A stretch of DNA of 64,000 bases from Persicaria tinctoria. Its lineage: Eukaryota > Streptophyta > Magnoliopsida > Caryophyllales > Polygonaceae. A program made the translations under genes and the position numbers. Below are positions 11,555 through 23,385 of this stretch, piece by piece; the stretch's first letter is position 1; the number at the start of each line of letters is the position of its first letter. The stretch covers positions 67,972,188 through 68,036,187 of the forward strand of contig JBANSL010000013.1 in NCBI GenBank assembly GCA_037127255.1. The letters run 5' to 3'. The notes under the pieces are model-generated. The model had not been told where the DNA came from. It was given only the letters and a program-made list of their open reading frames with translations, and made no database searches.

Positions 11555-11760
11555 ATTTTTTTTTTTGATCAGGTAATAATTCGAGTTCAGACATATCTGA
11601 AACTCAAGGGTCGGACAAGTCGGCAGCCGGAAGAACCGTCTAAAAAGGGAAACATACAACAATACAAAGCGGTGCAAACTCAGACAAAAGCACTCTACAA
11701 AAACGAGACTGAGCAAAACCTAAACCAAACTAGAAGTGGACGAAGAAGAGGGACGAAGTC
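11555..11760 (-). mobile_element. LINE 3'-end fragment (minus strand)
   Basis: A T-run at 11555-11566 (A-tail on the minus strand) is followed by sequence reading, on the minus strand, like the 3' untranslated tail of plant LINEs. The inner boundary is not visible; 11760 is approximate. Confidence 0.5.
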
Positions 11761-11846
11761 AAGCCCCACCCTGAAGCAGAACCGTAGGTCAGCGATACAT
11801 GAATGAGAAAATAATTGATTTATTTGAAATCCTAAGGAAGAAAACA

Positions 11847-12011
11847 AAAAAGGGAAAACATAATTGAGCAAATTCGTGGTATCCATATACCTCTGAATGA
11901 ATTCGATGATAGACTTTACTGGAAAACAAGTAAAAATGGTTGGTTATCTACGACTAGTGTCGTAGACTTTACCACCAGATCACAAAGAAACTCAACTGAA
12001 TCTTTTAAGTG
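11847..12011 (+). mobile_element. LINE fragment, left part (split by copia-A)
   Basis: On the plus strand this reads EQIRGIHIPLNEFDDRLYW followed by KTSKNGWLSTTSVVDF, the conserved region between reverse transcriptase and the zinc region of plant LINEs. The frame runs straight to the start of the copia LTR. It resumes after the other LTR at 19281 with the expected next motif (WKLDCPPKVKNFLWK type), showing that copia-A landed inside this LINE. Confidence 0.8.
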
Positions 12012-12796
12012 TGTAAAGCTTATAATTCTCTTACTTTGTATTTGTATAAAATGTCACAACTATGTCTAAGGCAAGCTAGGTAGGCAAATGTATGTACTTG
12101 GACCGGATCTAGGAATTCTAATTATTGGGCCATTATAACCCAATCCAGAAGCAGCTCGGCCCAGCCTACCTCTCCCGGATCCAAGTGTGTGTGGCTTAAG
12201 TCTGGGAGCTTTGGTTACCCTAAGTTGGAACGTTGCGTTTCAACTTGGACGATCCCTATATAAGCTCGCTACCAAACCCTAGCTCTCATTCACTCGGCGT
12301 GTTCAGGTAAACCAAAGGTCAGAGAAAGAGAGAGCGAGAGAGCTTCGAGAAATCTGGAGAAATCCTCCACTGGAAGGCGATTCGATCTTCCTCCATTGGT
12401 GGTCTAAAGTCAAAGGTCTTGCTAGAAGAAGGAGGAAGACACAGTTAGAGCTTACTCTCCAAGCCTGGCTTCATCGTCTTCATCGACTCCATCTCAGATC
12501 TTGGATCTGAGATAATCAGGGGGTTTTCTGTTCCTTGCCTCGTGTTCCTTTGCTTGTATCTTCCTAGATCTGTGTTGTTGCTTGCGTTTGCTTGCCGCTT
12601 GCCTTACTTGGTTATTACCTTTGTAAGATCTGCGTTGCTTCGTGAAATCGGGCCCGGGCCTCCCCTTCTTGAGACCCCGCGGAGTAGGTTCACCGAACCG
12701 CGTCACCAACGTCTTGTGTTCTTTACGCTTCCGCATTCTAGATTAGGATCTGTGTTCTTGGCTTATAAACGAACTCGAATCAGACTTAATCTTACA
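12012..12796 (+). repeat. copia-A 5' LTR
   Basis: 785 bp, TG..CA ends. A TATA-like CTATATAAG at 12256-12264 is a plausible promoter core, with transcription expected about 30 bp downstream. The other LTR (18515-19280) is 19 bp shorter and differs at many sites, so the copy is not recent. Confidence 0.92.
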
Positions 12797-12800
12797 ATAG

Positions 12801-12812
12801 TGGTATCAGAGC
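12801..12812 (+). promoter_or_regulatory. copia-A primer binding site
   Basis: TGGTATCAGAGC, complementary to the 3' end of initiator tRNA-Met, four bases after the LTR end. This is the standard plant copia primer site. Confidence 0.92.
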
Positions 12813-13082
12813 TTGAGCGTCCTACTTCTTTCTTTCTTTCGTCTCTGTAGACGCGAGAAATAGATTTGGGGGCGTGGACATTGGGCAGACCATTAAGTAT
12901 CCACGGTCAGGTGCTGTTCCTCTCCCGTCCGACGTACCACTGGTAATCTAAAATTTGCTTCTGTGTGAAAAACCCTTTCTGTGTTTTTTTATCTTGTTCT
13001 TCCTGTTACAAGATCCTGGGGTTTCTGTGATTCTTGATTGAAAGTTTTTGGTACTGATCTGTTTTATATCCCTGTAGGTACC

Positions 13083-16000
13083 ATGTCAGACAATACTTTC
13101 AAGATCAAAGCCTTTGATAGCCACATGGATTTTCCCATGTGGCAACTCAAGATGAAGGCTATCATTGTAAAAGAAAAATGTTAGAAGACAGTCAACATTC
13201 CTGATCCAACTTTTGAGAAGACTCCCACTGGAGGGGTTAAGATCCATGGAGTCACTGAAATTCCTGAAACCTCTAAGACTGAGGATAAGGATGATAAAGG
13301 TAAGAGTGTATATGATCCAGATATGGCTGAGCAAGCTTATGCTGAGATCATGCTACGACTCACTGATGAGGTAGCCCGACAAGTAGTACAGTATACTGAC
13401 CCTTACTCCCTCTGGCGTGCCTTAGAATCATTATACTTGCATAAGTCTCTGCCTAGTTTGATTTCCTTGCTGTGTAGACTGTTTACATTCAAAATGGATT
13501 CAAATTTGACTTTACAAGATAATCTGGATAAATTATTGAAGATGACTCAAGAATTACAAAGGTGTAATGACAATATCAAAGATTCTCATCAGGCTATTTT
13601 ATTGCTTAATTCTCTGCCTTCTCAGTTTGATACTTTCAGAGATGTTATTCAGTTTAGTAGAGATTCCTTGTCTAAAGATAAACTTGTCGAATCCATAATT
13701 GAGAAAAATGAGATTATGAAGGTCTTTAAAATAAAAGGATATGCTAAATCTGATAAAAATGACAAATCTGATAAATATGAAGTTCTGTATATGAAGGGCA
13801 ATAAAAATAAGGAGGGCAAGCCTTTCCAAAACAAGCCTAAAAAGGATGAGAAGGCTCCTAATGAGCAGTTTCATCAGAAGGTGCCCAAAGACTCAAAGTG
13901 TAACTATTGTGGTCATGTGGGGGCACTGGATTAAAGACTGTAGAAAGAAGAAAAGGGCTGACCAGAATAAAAATAAACAAGAAAATGCTGCTATGTTTGA
14001 GTCTCATACTACTTATCCCAATGAATTGCTTATGTGTAATTCTTCTGTTGACAGTAATACATGGATTTTAGATTCAGGTTGCACTATGCATGCTACTCCT
14101 GTAAAATCTTGGTTTAAATCTCTTGATGAGTCTGTCACAGGTGAGGTTATGTTTGGTGATTATACTGTTCTGAAAATTAAAGGTGCAGGTGTTGTGTCAC
14201 TGCAACTTCCAAATGGGAAGAGTATCCTTCTTGAAAATGTCAAGTGGGTTCCAGCATTGAAAAGAAGTTTGTTATCTGTCTCTATGTTTGATGATCAACA
14301 TTGCCTAATCACTACTTTTGCAGGAAAGAAAAGTGTCAGCAAAGATGGTGTACATCTTCTTACTGCTGTGAAAGTAGGTGGTCTGTATTATGTTACTAGA
14401 CCTCCTGAATGCAATGTCACAAAGAAACTTGACTCTATGACTCTAGAAAACACTAAGGTTTGGCGTAGCAGGTTGGGCCACATTGGTAACAAGGGCCTCT
14501 ATTACTTGTTTAAAACCAGTCTTTTAGATAAAAAAAACCTGTTGATTTAAATGCTTGTGAGAACTGTATCCTTGGTTAAGCTAACAAATTAACTTTCTCT
14601 AGCTCCTCTTATGTTGTAGGGGCTCATCTAGAGTACATTCACTCAGACCTTTGGGGTCCTGCACATGTGGATCCTCTTGGGGGCAGAAAGTACTTCATCT
14701 CCTTTGTTGATCACTACTCTAGAAAGGTATGGGTAGGTCTACTGAAGTCCAAAGATGAAGCTTTCCAGTCTTTTAAAGATTGGAAACAAAAGGTAGAAGG
14801 CCAGTCAGGTCATAAGGTCAAGTGCCTTAGAACTGACAATGGCCTAGAGTTTGTTAATCATGCTTTTACTGAGTTTTGCAATACTAATGGTATTAAAAGG
14901 CATCTTACAGTTCCAGGCACTCCTCAACAGAATAGCACAGCTGAAAGAATGAATCGTACCTTGAAAAAACTAGCTGTATGTTATTTTCTGCAGGCATGAA
15001 ACCCTCTCTGTGGGGTAAGACTGTGTTGACATCAGCTTACCTTATTAACAGGTCCCCATCCTCTGCCATAGGGTTCAAAACCCCTCAAGAGATGTGGACT
15101 GGGAGGAAGCCTAGCCTCACATACTTGAGACCCTTTGGATGCACAACTTATGCCCATGTGACACAGGGCAAGCTGCAACCAAGGGCTCTCAAATGTGTTA
15201 TGCTAGGGTACCCAGAGGGTGTGAAGGGTTACAAAATCCTTCTTATTCAGCCTACATGATATAAATTCATTACTTCTAGAAGTGTTACTTTTGAAGAAAC
15301 TAGTTTTTATTTTAAAGATAAACTAACTGCTTCTTCTGAAGTTTCAGTTACCAACACAGTGCCCACATTCCCTTTTGCTTCTCCTTCAACTCTGTACCCT
15401 GAAAATGAGGAGCCTGAATTTGATATTGGACATCCTGTGCATATGATGCACACTCCAACAATCACTCAAGCATCATCATCCAAATTAAGGGGGGGAAATG
15501 AAGAAACCTTGACTAGAAATGAAGCTTCAAAAGACAAAACAGGGAGTACTTCTAACCCTGACACTTCTCCCTCTGGCACTGAAAATCAAGTGTCTACTTC
15601 ATCTTCTACTTCCACCCCTTCTTCTCTGAATGCATCTGTACCACTTGGGGATTCTGTGCCTTCATCTGTGAATGATTATGTGCTTGTCAGAGATAGAAGT
15701 CCTAGGATAAAAATTCCTAATAGAAAATATACTTCTAATTTGGTTGAATATGCTATGATTGCTGCTGAAGTGGTTAAGTTTCCTACACTTGACACTTATG
15801 AATCTGCTATATATAGCCAGCAATCTGCTGAGTTGAAAAATGCTATGTCTGATGAGATCAAGTCTATGCATGATAATAAAACTTGAGTGCTAGTTCCTAA
15901 ACCTGCTAGGGCTAGGTGTATTGACTGTAAATGGGTGTTTAAGTTGAAAGATGGCTTGAATTCCTCTGATCCTCATAAGTTTAAAGCTAGGCTGGTAGCT

Positions 16001-17361
16001 AAAAGTTTTACTCAACGTGAAGGTCTTGATTATACTGATATTTTTGCACCTGTTGTGAAATATAAAACCTTGAGATTGTTACTTGCTATTACTACTATGC
16101 ATGACCTTGAACTTGAACAAATGGATGTTAAGACATCTTTTTTACATGGAGATTTGGATGAGACTATCTATATGAAACAGCCTAAGGGATTTATAGATAA
16201 AGATCATCCAGATCATGCTTGCTTGCTTAAAAAATCCATTTATGGACTCAAGCAGTCCCCTAGACAATGGAATAAAAAGTTTGACCTATGCATGAGATCC
16301 CTTGGCTTCAAGAGAAGTAAATATAATACTTGTTTATATCATAAAAGAGCTTCTCCCTGTCCCATTTATATTCTATTATATGTGGATGATATTCTTTTGA
16401 TATGTGATTCTTTGCTTGTGATAAGTGGTGTCAAAAAGAATATGATGAAGCATTTTGATATGAAGGACTTAGGTCCTGCTCAGAAAATTTTGGGGATAAA
16501 TATAATCAGAGATAGAAAAAACAAATTGATAAAATTGTCTCAGTCTGATTATGTGCATAAGGTGTTGTCTAGATTTAATATGCTTTCCTCAAAGCCTGAT
16601 CCAGTCCCCTTAGGGGGGCACTTGGAGCTCACAAAGAGGCAGTGTCCCACAACACCAAATGATAGACAAAGGATGGCCAAGTGCCCCTAAGAGGCTAAGA
16701 TGTTGCTCTGGGATCTGTCATGTATGCTATGCTATGTACTAGACCTGACTTGGCATTCTCTATAAGTGTGTTGAGCAGGTTCATGGCTAATCCTGGAGAA
16801 GCACATTGGTCTGCAATGAAGTATTTGTTGAGGTACTTGTGTGGTACTAAGGACCACTGCTTGGTCTTTGGTGCTCATAAGCAGCCTTCAGACTTGCAGG
16901 GCTATGTGGACTCGGACTATGCTAGCAACAAGGACAACATGAAATCTACTACTGCCTATTATTTTACTTCGGCAGGAAATTTCATTTCTTGGAAGTCCCA
17001 GCTACAGCCTGTTGTGGCTCTCTCATCCACTGAGGCTAAATACATAGCAGCTACTGAAGCAGCCAAAGAAGCCATCTGGCTAAAAGGAGTGCTGAGAGAA
17101 ATCTTCCAGAAGAAACATGTCCTGCTTGTTATTCATACAGACTCTCAGAGTGCATTGTACCTATGCAAGGATCCAATGTATCACAAGAGAACCAAACACA
17201 TTGATGTCAGGTTCCACTTCATCAGAGAAAAACTGGAAGAAAAAGTACTTGAGGTGAAGAAGATCAAAGGAGATCTGAACCCAGCTGACTTTGGGACTAA
17301 GATTGTTCCTACTAACAAGTTTTGTTTTTGCAGGGATTATCTTAATCTGATTTCTCCTTAA
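13083..17361 (+). pseudogene. copia-A gag-pol polyprotein, decayed
   Basis: Starts MSDNTFKIKAFDSHMDFPMW (gag). An in-frame TAG at 13182-13184 replaces a Trp kept in copia-B. The CCHC knuckle (CNYCG..GHWIKDC, about 13900-13930) is split by a frameshift. Protease DSGCTMH, pre-integrase WRSRLGHIGNKGL, integrase SDLWGP..DHYSRKVWV and RTDNGLEF..PGTPQQN, reverse transcriptase KWVFKLK..YVDDIL (about 16380), and RNase H DSDYASNKDN..SSTEAKYIAATEA follow in order. Further stops lie at 14548-14550, 15257-15259, 15884-15886 (TGG to TGA in NNTWVL) and 16688-16690. The protein is close in sequence to copia-B on the other strand, so the two are related subfamilies. Confidence 0.9.
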
Positions 17362-17412
17362 CCTGCAGGTACCTGGGTCGAGGACGGATACGGTGTTCAC
17401 CCGGGCTCATGG

Positions 17413-18451
17413 TAGGCCTGATACATGAGCCGAGTAGCTCGGGATCGACTCGGGCTCGGCTCGGTAAAAGCTCGACTCGAGATCGCTCGAATATATATAC
17501 AAGCCGAGTTCGAGCCTATTTCTGAGCTCGAATCGAGCTCGTATATATATAAGTTAGCCTAGGCCCTAGGGTTAGTGTAAACCTTCCGCAGTTCCCCTCC
17601 GTCCCTCCCTCAGCCTCCATTCCAATTTTCATTTTTTCAATTGGGGTCAGATCCGGCGAATCCGGAATCCCTCGACAATGCTCTCTCATTCTCAGATCCG
17701 GCTTGGCCTCAGTCCTCCCTCGTCCGCAGGTTGCGCCTCCCTCCTCTCTCATTCTCAGGCGCACCGCCGCCTCCGCCGCTGTGTGTCAATCTTGAGATCG
17801 ATTGTTTCATGGTTGTCGTCTCCTTCTTCCTCTGGTATGTGGTTCTCGATCTCGAGCTCCAATCTCGCCGAGTCTCTCCTTCAGCCATTGATTGTTGGTG
17901 CTGGAGTAACCGTCCAAATAGATCTGGACTAGACGTATTTGATTCTCGATCGCAGCTCTCATCGAGTCTCTCCGCCGTCGCTCTGTCTCGCTTCTTGTGT
18001 CACCCAGGCATACATCGAGCCTCACCTTCTTCTTGTAATCTGACCTTTCATCTTTCTTGCTTAAAAGTCCATTACAGTGTTGATTTCCATGATTTGTGTT
18101 GTACTGTTGGTCGATGATTACATTTTAGATCTCATTTTACTTTGTATTTGATTTACATATGCTCAAAAAAAAGTTAATTAATTTGTGTAGTATATTTGCA
18201 AATGCATTTCAGATTTACAGTGCATATGAAAACTGTAAACGAGCTTCACGAGCTCACAAGCTCGAGCTCGGCTCGAGTGGAAACGAGCTTGCGAGCTCGA
18301 GCTCGAGTACCTCTCCAAGCTCGCGAGCCGAGCACGAGTACAGGCTTGATCTCGTTTTCATATGAAGCTCGAGCTCGAGCTCGGCTCGTTTACAAACGAG
18401 CCGAACTTGAACATCACGTACTCGAGCTCGTGAGCTCGTATATCACCCCTA
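17413..18451. mobile_element. hAT-like non-autonomous element with AGCTCG-rich ends
   Basis: Flanked by GCTCATGG (17405-17412) and GCTCATGT (18452-18459), an 8-bp target duplication with one mismatch. The ends TAGGCCTGATACATGAGC and, complemented, TAGGGGTGATATACGAGC are inverted repeats of hAT type. Both subterminal regions consist of dense GAGCTCG/CTCGAG repeats (17430-17545 and 18240-18450). The CT-rich middle (17570-18120) resembles a gene 5' region, which may be captured host sequence. It lies in the 3' untranslated part of copia-A and is therefore younger than that insertion. Confidence 0.85.
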
Positions 18452-18502
18452 GCTCATGTTTTTGCTACTGGTGATGCAGAACCTGAACAAAGCTTGAGAA
18501 TT

Positions 18503-18514
18503 ATGGGGGCAAAT
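18503..18514 (+). promoter_or_regulatory. copia-A polypurine tract
   Basis: ATGGGGGCAAAT directly before the 3' LTR, the plus-strand priming site. Confidence 0.75.
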
Positions 18515-19280
18515 TGTAAAGCTTATAATTCTCTTACTTTGTATTTGTATAAAATGTAACAACCATGTCTAAGGCAAGCTAGGTAGGCAAATGTATGTAC
18601 TTGGACCAGATCTAGGAATTGTAAGTATTGGGCCGTTATAACCCAATCCAGAAGCAGCTCGACCCAACTCACCTCTCCCGGATCCAAGTGTGTGTGGCTT
18701 AAGTCTGGGAGCTTTGGTTACCCTAAGTTGGAACACTGCGTTTCAACTTGGACGATCCCTATATAAGCTCGCTACCAAACCCTAGTTCTCATTCACTCGG
18801 CATCTTCAGGTAAACCAAAGGTCAGAGAAAGAAAGAGCGAGAGAGCTTCGAGAAATCTGGAAAAATCCTTCATTGGAAGGCGATCTGATCTTCCTCCATT
18901 GGTGGTCTGAAGTCAAAGGTCCTGCTAGAAGAAGGAAGAAGACACAATTAGAGCTTATTCTCCAAGCCTGGCTTCATCGACTCCATCTCAGATCTTGGAT
19001 CTGAGATAATCAGGGGGTTTTCTGTTCCTTGCTTCGTGTTCCTTTGCTTGTATCTTCCTAGATCTGTGTTGTTGCTTGCCGCTTGCCTTAGTTGGTTATT
19101 TCCTTTGTAAGATCTGCGTTGCTTAGTGAAATCGGGCCCGGGTCTCCCCTTCTTGAGACCCCGCGGAGTAGGTTCGCCGAAGTGCGTCACCAACGTCTTG
19201 TGTTCTTTACGCTTCCGTATTCTAGATTAGAATTTGTGTTCTTGTCTTATAAACGAACTCGAATCGGACTTAATCTTACA
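18515..19280 (+). repeat. copia-A 3' LTR
   Basis: 766 bp, same TG..CA ends and TATA-like core as the 5' LTR, with scattered substitutions and small deletions relative to it. Confidence 0.92.
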
Positions 19281-20280
19281 GAATGGATATGAAAACTCGA
19301 CTGTCCGCCAAAGGTGAAAAATTTCTTATGGAAAAACATACTAAATGACACTCCTACCAAAGAGCGAATATGGGACAAAGGTATTCATGTACCAATGGAA
19401 TGTGTTCTTTGTAATCACCCCCAGAATAAATGCAATACATTTGTTCACATAATGTCATATATACCACACTCACAATCATTCGGAAAATAGATCAACAGAT
19501 TGAAAGGATAGCCCAGGATACAAAGAAAAATAACAAAACCTATAAAGACATTATTATAGAAATATTTGCAAAACTAACTCAAGAACAATTATCAACCCTA
19601 GCTTTCTTCCTCTAGGGCATCTGGTTCCCGAGGAATCAATTCTCTTCGATGATCACATTTATCGTGGTCCGGAAGAGTGGATAAACTACATTAAGCAACA
19701 AAAGAGACAGCTCGAAGAAGGCACATATTGAAGATTTAGATGAGAAAGAGATAACCAAAGAACCGAGCAACAACCGGAACAAACCACACAGACCAAAAAT
19801 CAGAAAATCGAAAAAACCCCGTGAAGGATTCATGAAACTAAACTTCGACGGTGCTAGGACCACCAATGGAAGCGCTGCTTGGGGTTTCGTCATCCGTGAC
19901 GACCGTGGTAGGATTCTCAACTGTGGGGTGCATAGTTGCGGTAAGTCCTCAGCTTTGCAAGCGGAGGCTCTGGATTTGCTTCATGGATTACAGGAAGCCT
20001 ATCGGTTGGGGATTTCTCATCTTGAGGTGAGCTGTCCATTGGAGATTGAAATGACGATTTCAAACACACTTCCTATCGGGCGATACTTTGTTAATGTGTC
20101 GATCTCCCATACACTCAGAGAGGAAAGCCGTGTTGCGGGTTGACTTTCTCACCTTGGTCTTCCGACTCCTTTCGATTGAGAATCTGATGTTGTAGTCGAC
20201 GAGCTCGTCTGAAAGGATGCACTTGATGGTGGCTCAACCGTGGTTGACTACCCCAAATCTTCGTCTTGTATCAAAAAATA
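19281..20280 (+). mobile_element. LINE fragment, right part, with RNase H and A-rich tail
   Basis: Continues the LINE broken by copia-A: zinc region near 19300-19420, then RNase H (19832-20143) with KLNFDGARTTNG, AWGFVIRDDRG, ALQAEALDLL and the ISHLEV strand. The stretch between (about 19440-19830) has several stops. It ends in CTTGTATCAAAAAATAAA near 20280, the 3' tail. The element is inactive. Confidence 0.82.
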
Positions 20281-21112
20281 AATAAAAAATCTCTATGGAT
20301 TATTTTTATAAATAAATCAATATAAAAGAAATGAAATTAACTAGAATAGCTGAATAGATTCGTTTCATTTCTTTTTCTTTTCCATGATTATAATCAAACG
20401 TCGACCCTAATATTTTTATGTATAAAACACTACGGAGTAATTATTAAATACTGCACGAAAATGTATAGAAATTCAAGATATAGACAAAAAAATGTTAGAA
20501 ATCTATGTACAATAATCATTTTTTGTTTGTTTGTTTGTTTGGTAACTTCCATTGAAACGAGTATGAAGAGTTTTGTAAAGAGAAGAAAAGTGGATGGGAA
20601 GAGGTCGTGTCCAAGTTGCAGACTGGTGTGAGAAAATATATTAAACAAGTCCACTTCTTAAAGTGGCAGTTACAACTTTGTACATACATTGACGAATGTA
20701 CACAGAAGTCGGCACATTCATTAATATGATATGTATTATGTAATTCATATTTGTTAGTCCACCTAAAAACTGTTGTCTAATTTGTCAATGTGTTCACAAC
20801 ATATGCAACTCTTTCTGCACTCTAATAATTCCTACTTGTTGTTGGGAAATCATTCATCTCATCGCCTATCTTCGTTCAATTTTGTGGACCTTAGCTTGTA
20901 GTTATAGTTTCACAATCTCAAGCAATCTCTGTTTTCCTTTGTTTCACACCCTACTCAATCGTGGTCGTGGACACATATTTAAGATATTGTGATGCACTAT
21001 AGGTATTTTTATATAATATCACATTAAACGTTGTCAAACTTCATTTAAACTCAATTCACTTGACAGATTTGTCTAACATGTATTAGATGTCTAGCATATA
21101 AGTCTATTGAAA
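20281..21112. other. Non-coding spacer
   Basis: AT-rich with a short (GTTT)n run at about 20523-20541. I see no gene. Confidence 0.5.
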
Positions 21113-22085
21113 TCTATTAATATTACTAATTCTGCTAGCATTTTGCTGACGTGTCACGCCCACAATTAAAGTTTATTTTTTTATTCAAATGAGATTTTCT
21201 TATTGGTCAATATTATTATGGAAATTTTAAAATATTTGTTTCCTATTTTAAATATCTATTATCTATCTATTAATATTACTAATTCTGCTAGCATTTTCCT
21301 GACGTGTCACGCCCACAATTAAAGTTGAATTTTTTATTCAAATGAGATTTTCTTATTGGTCAATATTATTATGAAAACTTTAAAATATTTGTTTCCTGTT
21401 TTAAATATGATTTGAATCCGTTCCTTTTTTTTTCGGTTATATTGCCGTAAATATTGAGACATGTTTCCATTTTTTTTTTCCGGTTGCAATATATCTATCT
21501 ATCTATCTATTAATATTACTAATTCTGCTAGCATTTCGCTGACGTGTCACGCCCACAATTAAAGTTGAATTTTTTATTCAAATGAGATTTTCTTATTGGT
21601 CAATATTATTATGGAAACTTTAAAATATTTGTTTCCTATTTTAAATATGATTTGAATCCATTCCTTTTTTTATTTTCGGTTATATTGTCGTAAATATTGA
21701 GACATGTTTCCATTTTTTTCCCGATTGCAATCTCTTTTCGGTTATATTGCTGATGTGTCACGCTCACAATTAAACTAGAATTTTTTATTCAAATGGTATT
21801 TTCTTATTGGTCAATATTATTGCTGAAATTTTAAAATATTTGTTTCCTATTTTAAACATATTTGTTTCCTATTTTTATACTAAAATATTATTTAATTTAA
21901 TATGTTGTATGTCAATTTGTGATCTATTTTATTTTTTATTCAAATGGTATTTTCTTATTGGTCAATATTATTGCTGAAATTTTAAAATATTTGTTTCCTA
22001 TTTTAAACATATTTGTTTCCTATTTTTATACTAAAATATTATTTAATATGATATGTTGTATGTCAATTTGTGATCTATTTTAATC
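21113..22085 (+). repeat. Tandem repeat array of Helitron 5' sequence
   Basis: A block beginning TCTATTAATATTAC, then GACGTGTCACGCCCACAATT, TTATTCAAATGAGATTTTC and TTATTGGTCAATATTATT, is repeated three times with the full 5' terminus. At least two partial repeats follow (from 21745 and 21938). Spacing of the termini is 153 and 240 bp. Confidence 0.85.
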
Positions 22086-22662
22086 GTCTACGTACATTGA
22101 ACATTCGTCAATTCTTGGCTGATTTTATTCTTGGATATTGAAATTGTTGATTTATCATTTTTAACTGATTGCAATATTCCCCATAATGTCTACATACAAC
22201 GAACATGTAATAATCAATTTGTAAATATTCGATTTCAAAAATTAATTATAAAAATCAATTAGAGCCAAATAAGTGTTTTTTTATAATTTAATTATTTTAG
22301 ACATCTTATAAATGACTATCGAAAAATAAATAATATTTTAAGACTCACAAGCATTACTAATGCTTATTTTACATCTTAGATGAGGCTTCTTAGTTCACTT
22401 TTCTACCTTTAAGGATCTTTTTTGTTTACCATCTTACCTTTATTTTCGCTATTTATTTTTCTATCTTTCTAACCATCTTTCTCATGAAAATAATCAATAA
22501 GTTATGTACATCTACATATTTAACTTCAAAATTATTCACACAATCATGTGCTTATGATTTTGAATTTTTTTTCAAAATATTCACTAAAAAATAAATAATT
22601 ACAAAAATATTCACACTTTAAAACTATTTACGAAAATATTCATTTTTGTCAGATCGAACAGA

Positions 22663-23385
22663 AAAACGCGGTTTCAAACCGCGTTTTATTTAGAAAGTGA
22701 AAATTGGAAGGGCCACGGCTTCGTCCTCTTCGCCAAGTCCGGATTCGCCGTCTGCGCCATCGACCACCAGGGCCACGGCTTCTCCGACTCCCTCGACCGC
22801 CTCGTCGTCCACATCCCCGACATCGATCCCGTCATCGACAACTGCGTCTCCTTCTTCGACTCCTTCCGCGCCCGATTTGACCCCTCGCTCCCTTCCTTCC
22901 TCTACTCGGAGTCCCTCGGCGGCGCCATCTTCCTCCTCATCGATCTCTCTCCGCCCTGGACAGATCCGCCCCTTCGACATCGCCTCCTTATCGATCTCTC
23001 TCCGCCCTGGACAGATCTCATCCTTGGCCCCTCGAGCACCTCCGGCGTCTCCCCTTCCACCGGATCCGGCACGGCGGCATCGGCTCCTCTGTCCGGCCTC
23101 TCCTCCTTCCTGCTCCGGCGTCCCTCCTCCCTCCTCCAGCGGCCTGCATCCCTCCCCCTTCAAGTTTTCAATTTCCCACAAAAAAAAAAAAAAAAACAAG
23201 ACACGCTGTTTGAAACCGCGTGTCTAGTGTGAAAATATTAAAAAATTGCCCATTTTATCCAGAAATAAAATTACCAATAGAAACGCGGTTTGAAACCGCG
23301 TTTCTTTGGTTAAGTTTTTGTCACTTTCTTTCAATTTTGAAATTTTCACTTTCTAAATAAAACGCGGTTAAACCGCGTTTTTCTG
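22663..23385. repeat. Four short GCGGTTT/AAACCGC palindromes
   Basis: Palindromic units of the form ACGCGGTTT-n-AAACCGCGT lie at about 22663-22687, 23202-23223, 23281-23305 and 23360-23384. Two belong to the MULE inverted repeats, two are internal near the right end. Confidence 0.75.
22690..22960 (+). pseudogene. Captured fragment of acylglycerol lipase / caffeoylshikimate esterase-like gene
   Basis: In the plus frame it reads GHGFVLFAKSGFAVCAIDHQ, GHGFSDSLDRLVVHIPDIDP, VIDNCVSFFDSFRARFDPS and SESLGGAIFLLI. This is the alpha/beta-hydrolase core of plant monoacylglycerol lipase / lysophospholipase-2 / CSE proteins. The nucleophile elbow, normally GESLGG, reads SESLGG. The fragment spans about 85 residues of a roughly 320-residue family and lacks the downstream catalytic Asp and His. 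It is followed by a duplicated 26-bp stretch (22941-22966 and 22992-23017) and unrelated GC-rich sequence. Carriage inside the MULE is seen directly; the source gene is not in this window. Confidence 0.82.

Larger units (their letters stand above)
12012..19280 (+). mobile_element. Ty1/copia retrotransposon, copia-A, decayed
   Basis: LTRs at 12012-12796 and 18515-19280 start TGTAAAGCTT and end CTTACA. A tRNA-Met-type primer site follows the left LTR and a purine-rich tract precedes the right one. Internal order is gag, protease, integrase, reverse transcriptase, RNase H, which defines Ty1/copia. The flanking five bases (AAGTG and GAATG) match only partly, fitting an old insertion. It sits inside a LINE and carries a 1039-bp hAT-like element between pol and the 3' LTR, which accounts for its length of 7.3 kb. 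Confidence 0.93.

Noticed and set aside
22690..23227. Ser/Pro-rich and Gly/Glu-rich frames of about 170 residues on both strands
   Set aside because: They are alternative readings of the captured lipase exon, whose correct frame gives recognisable hydrolase motifs.
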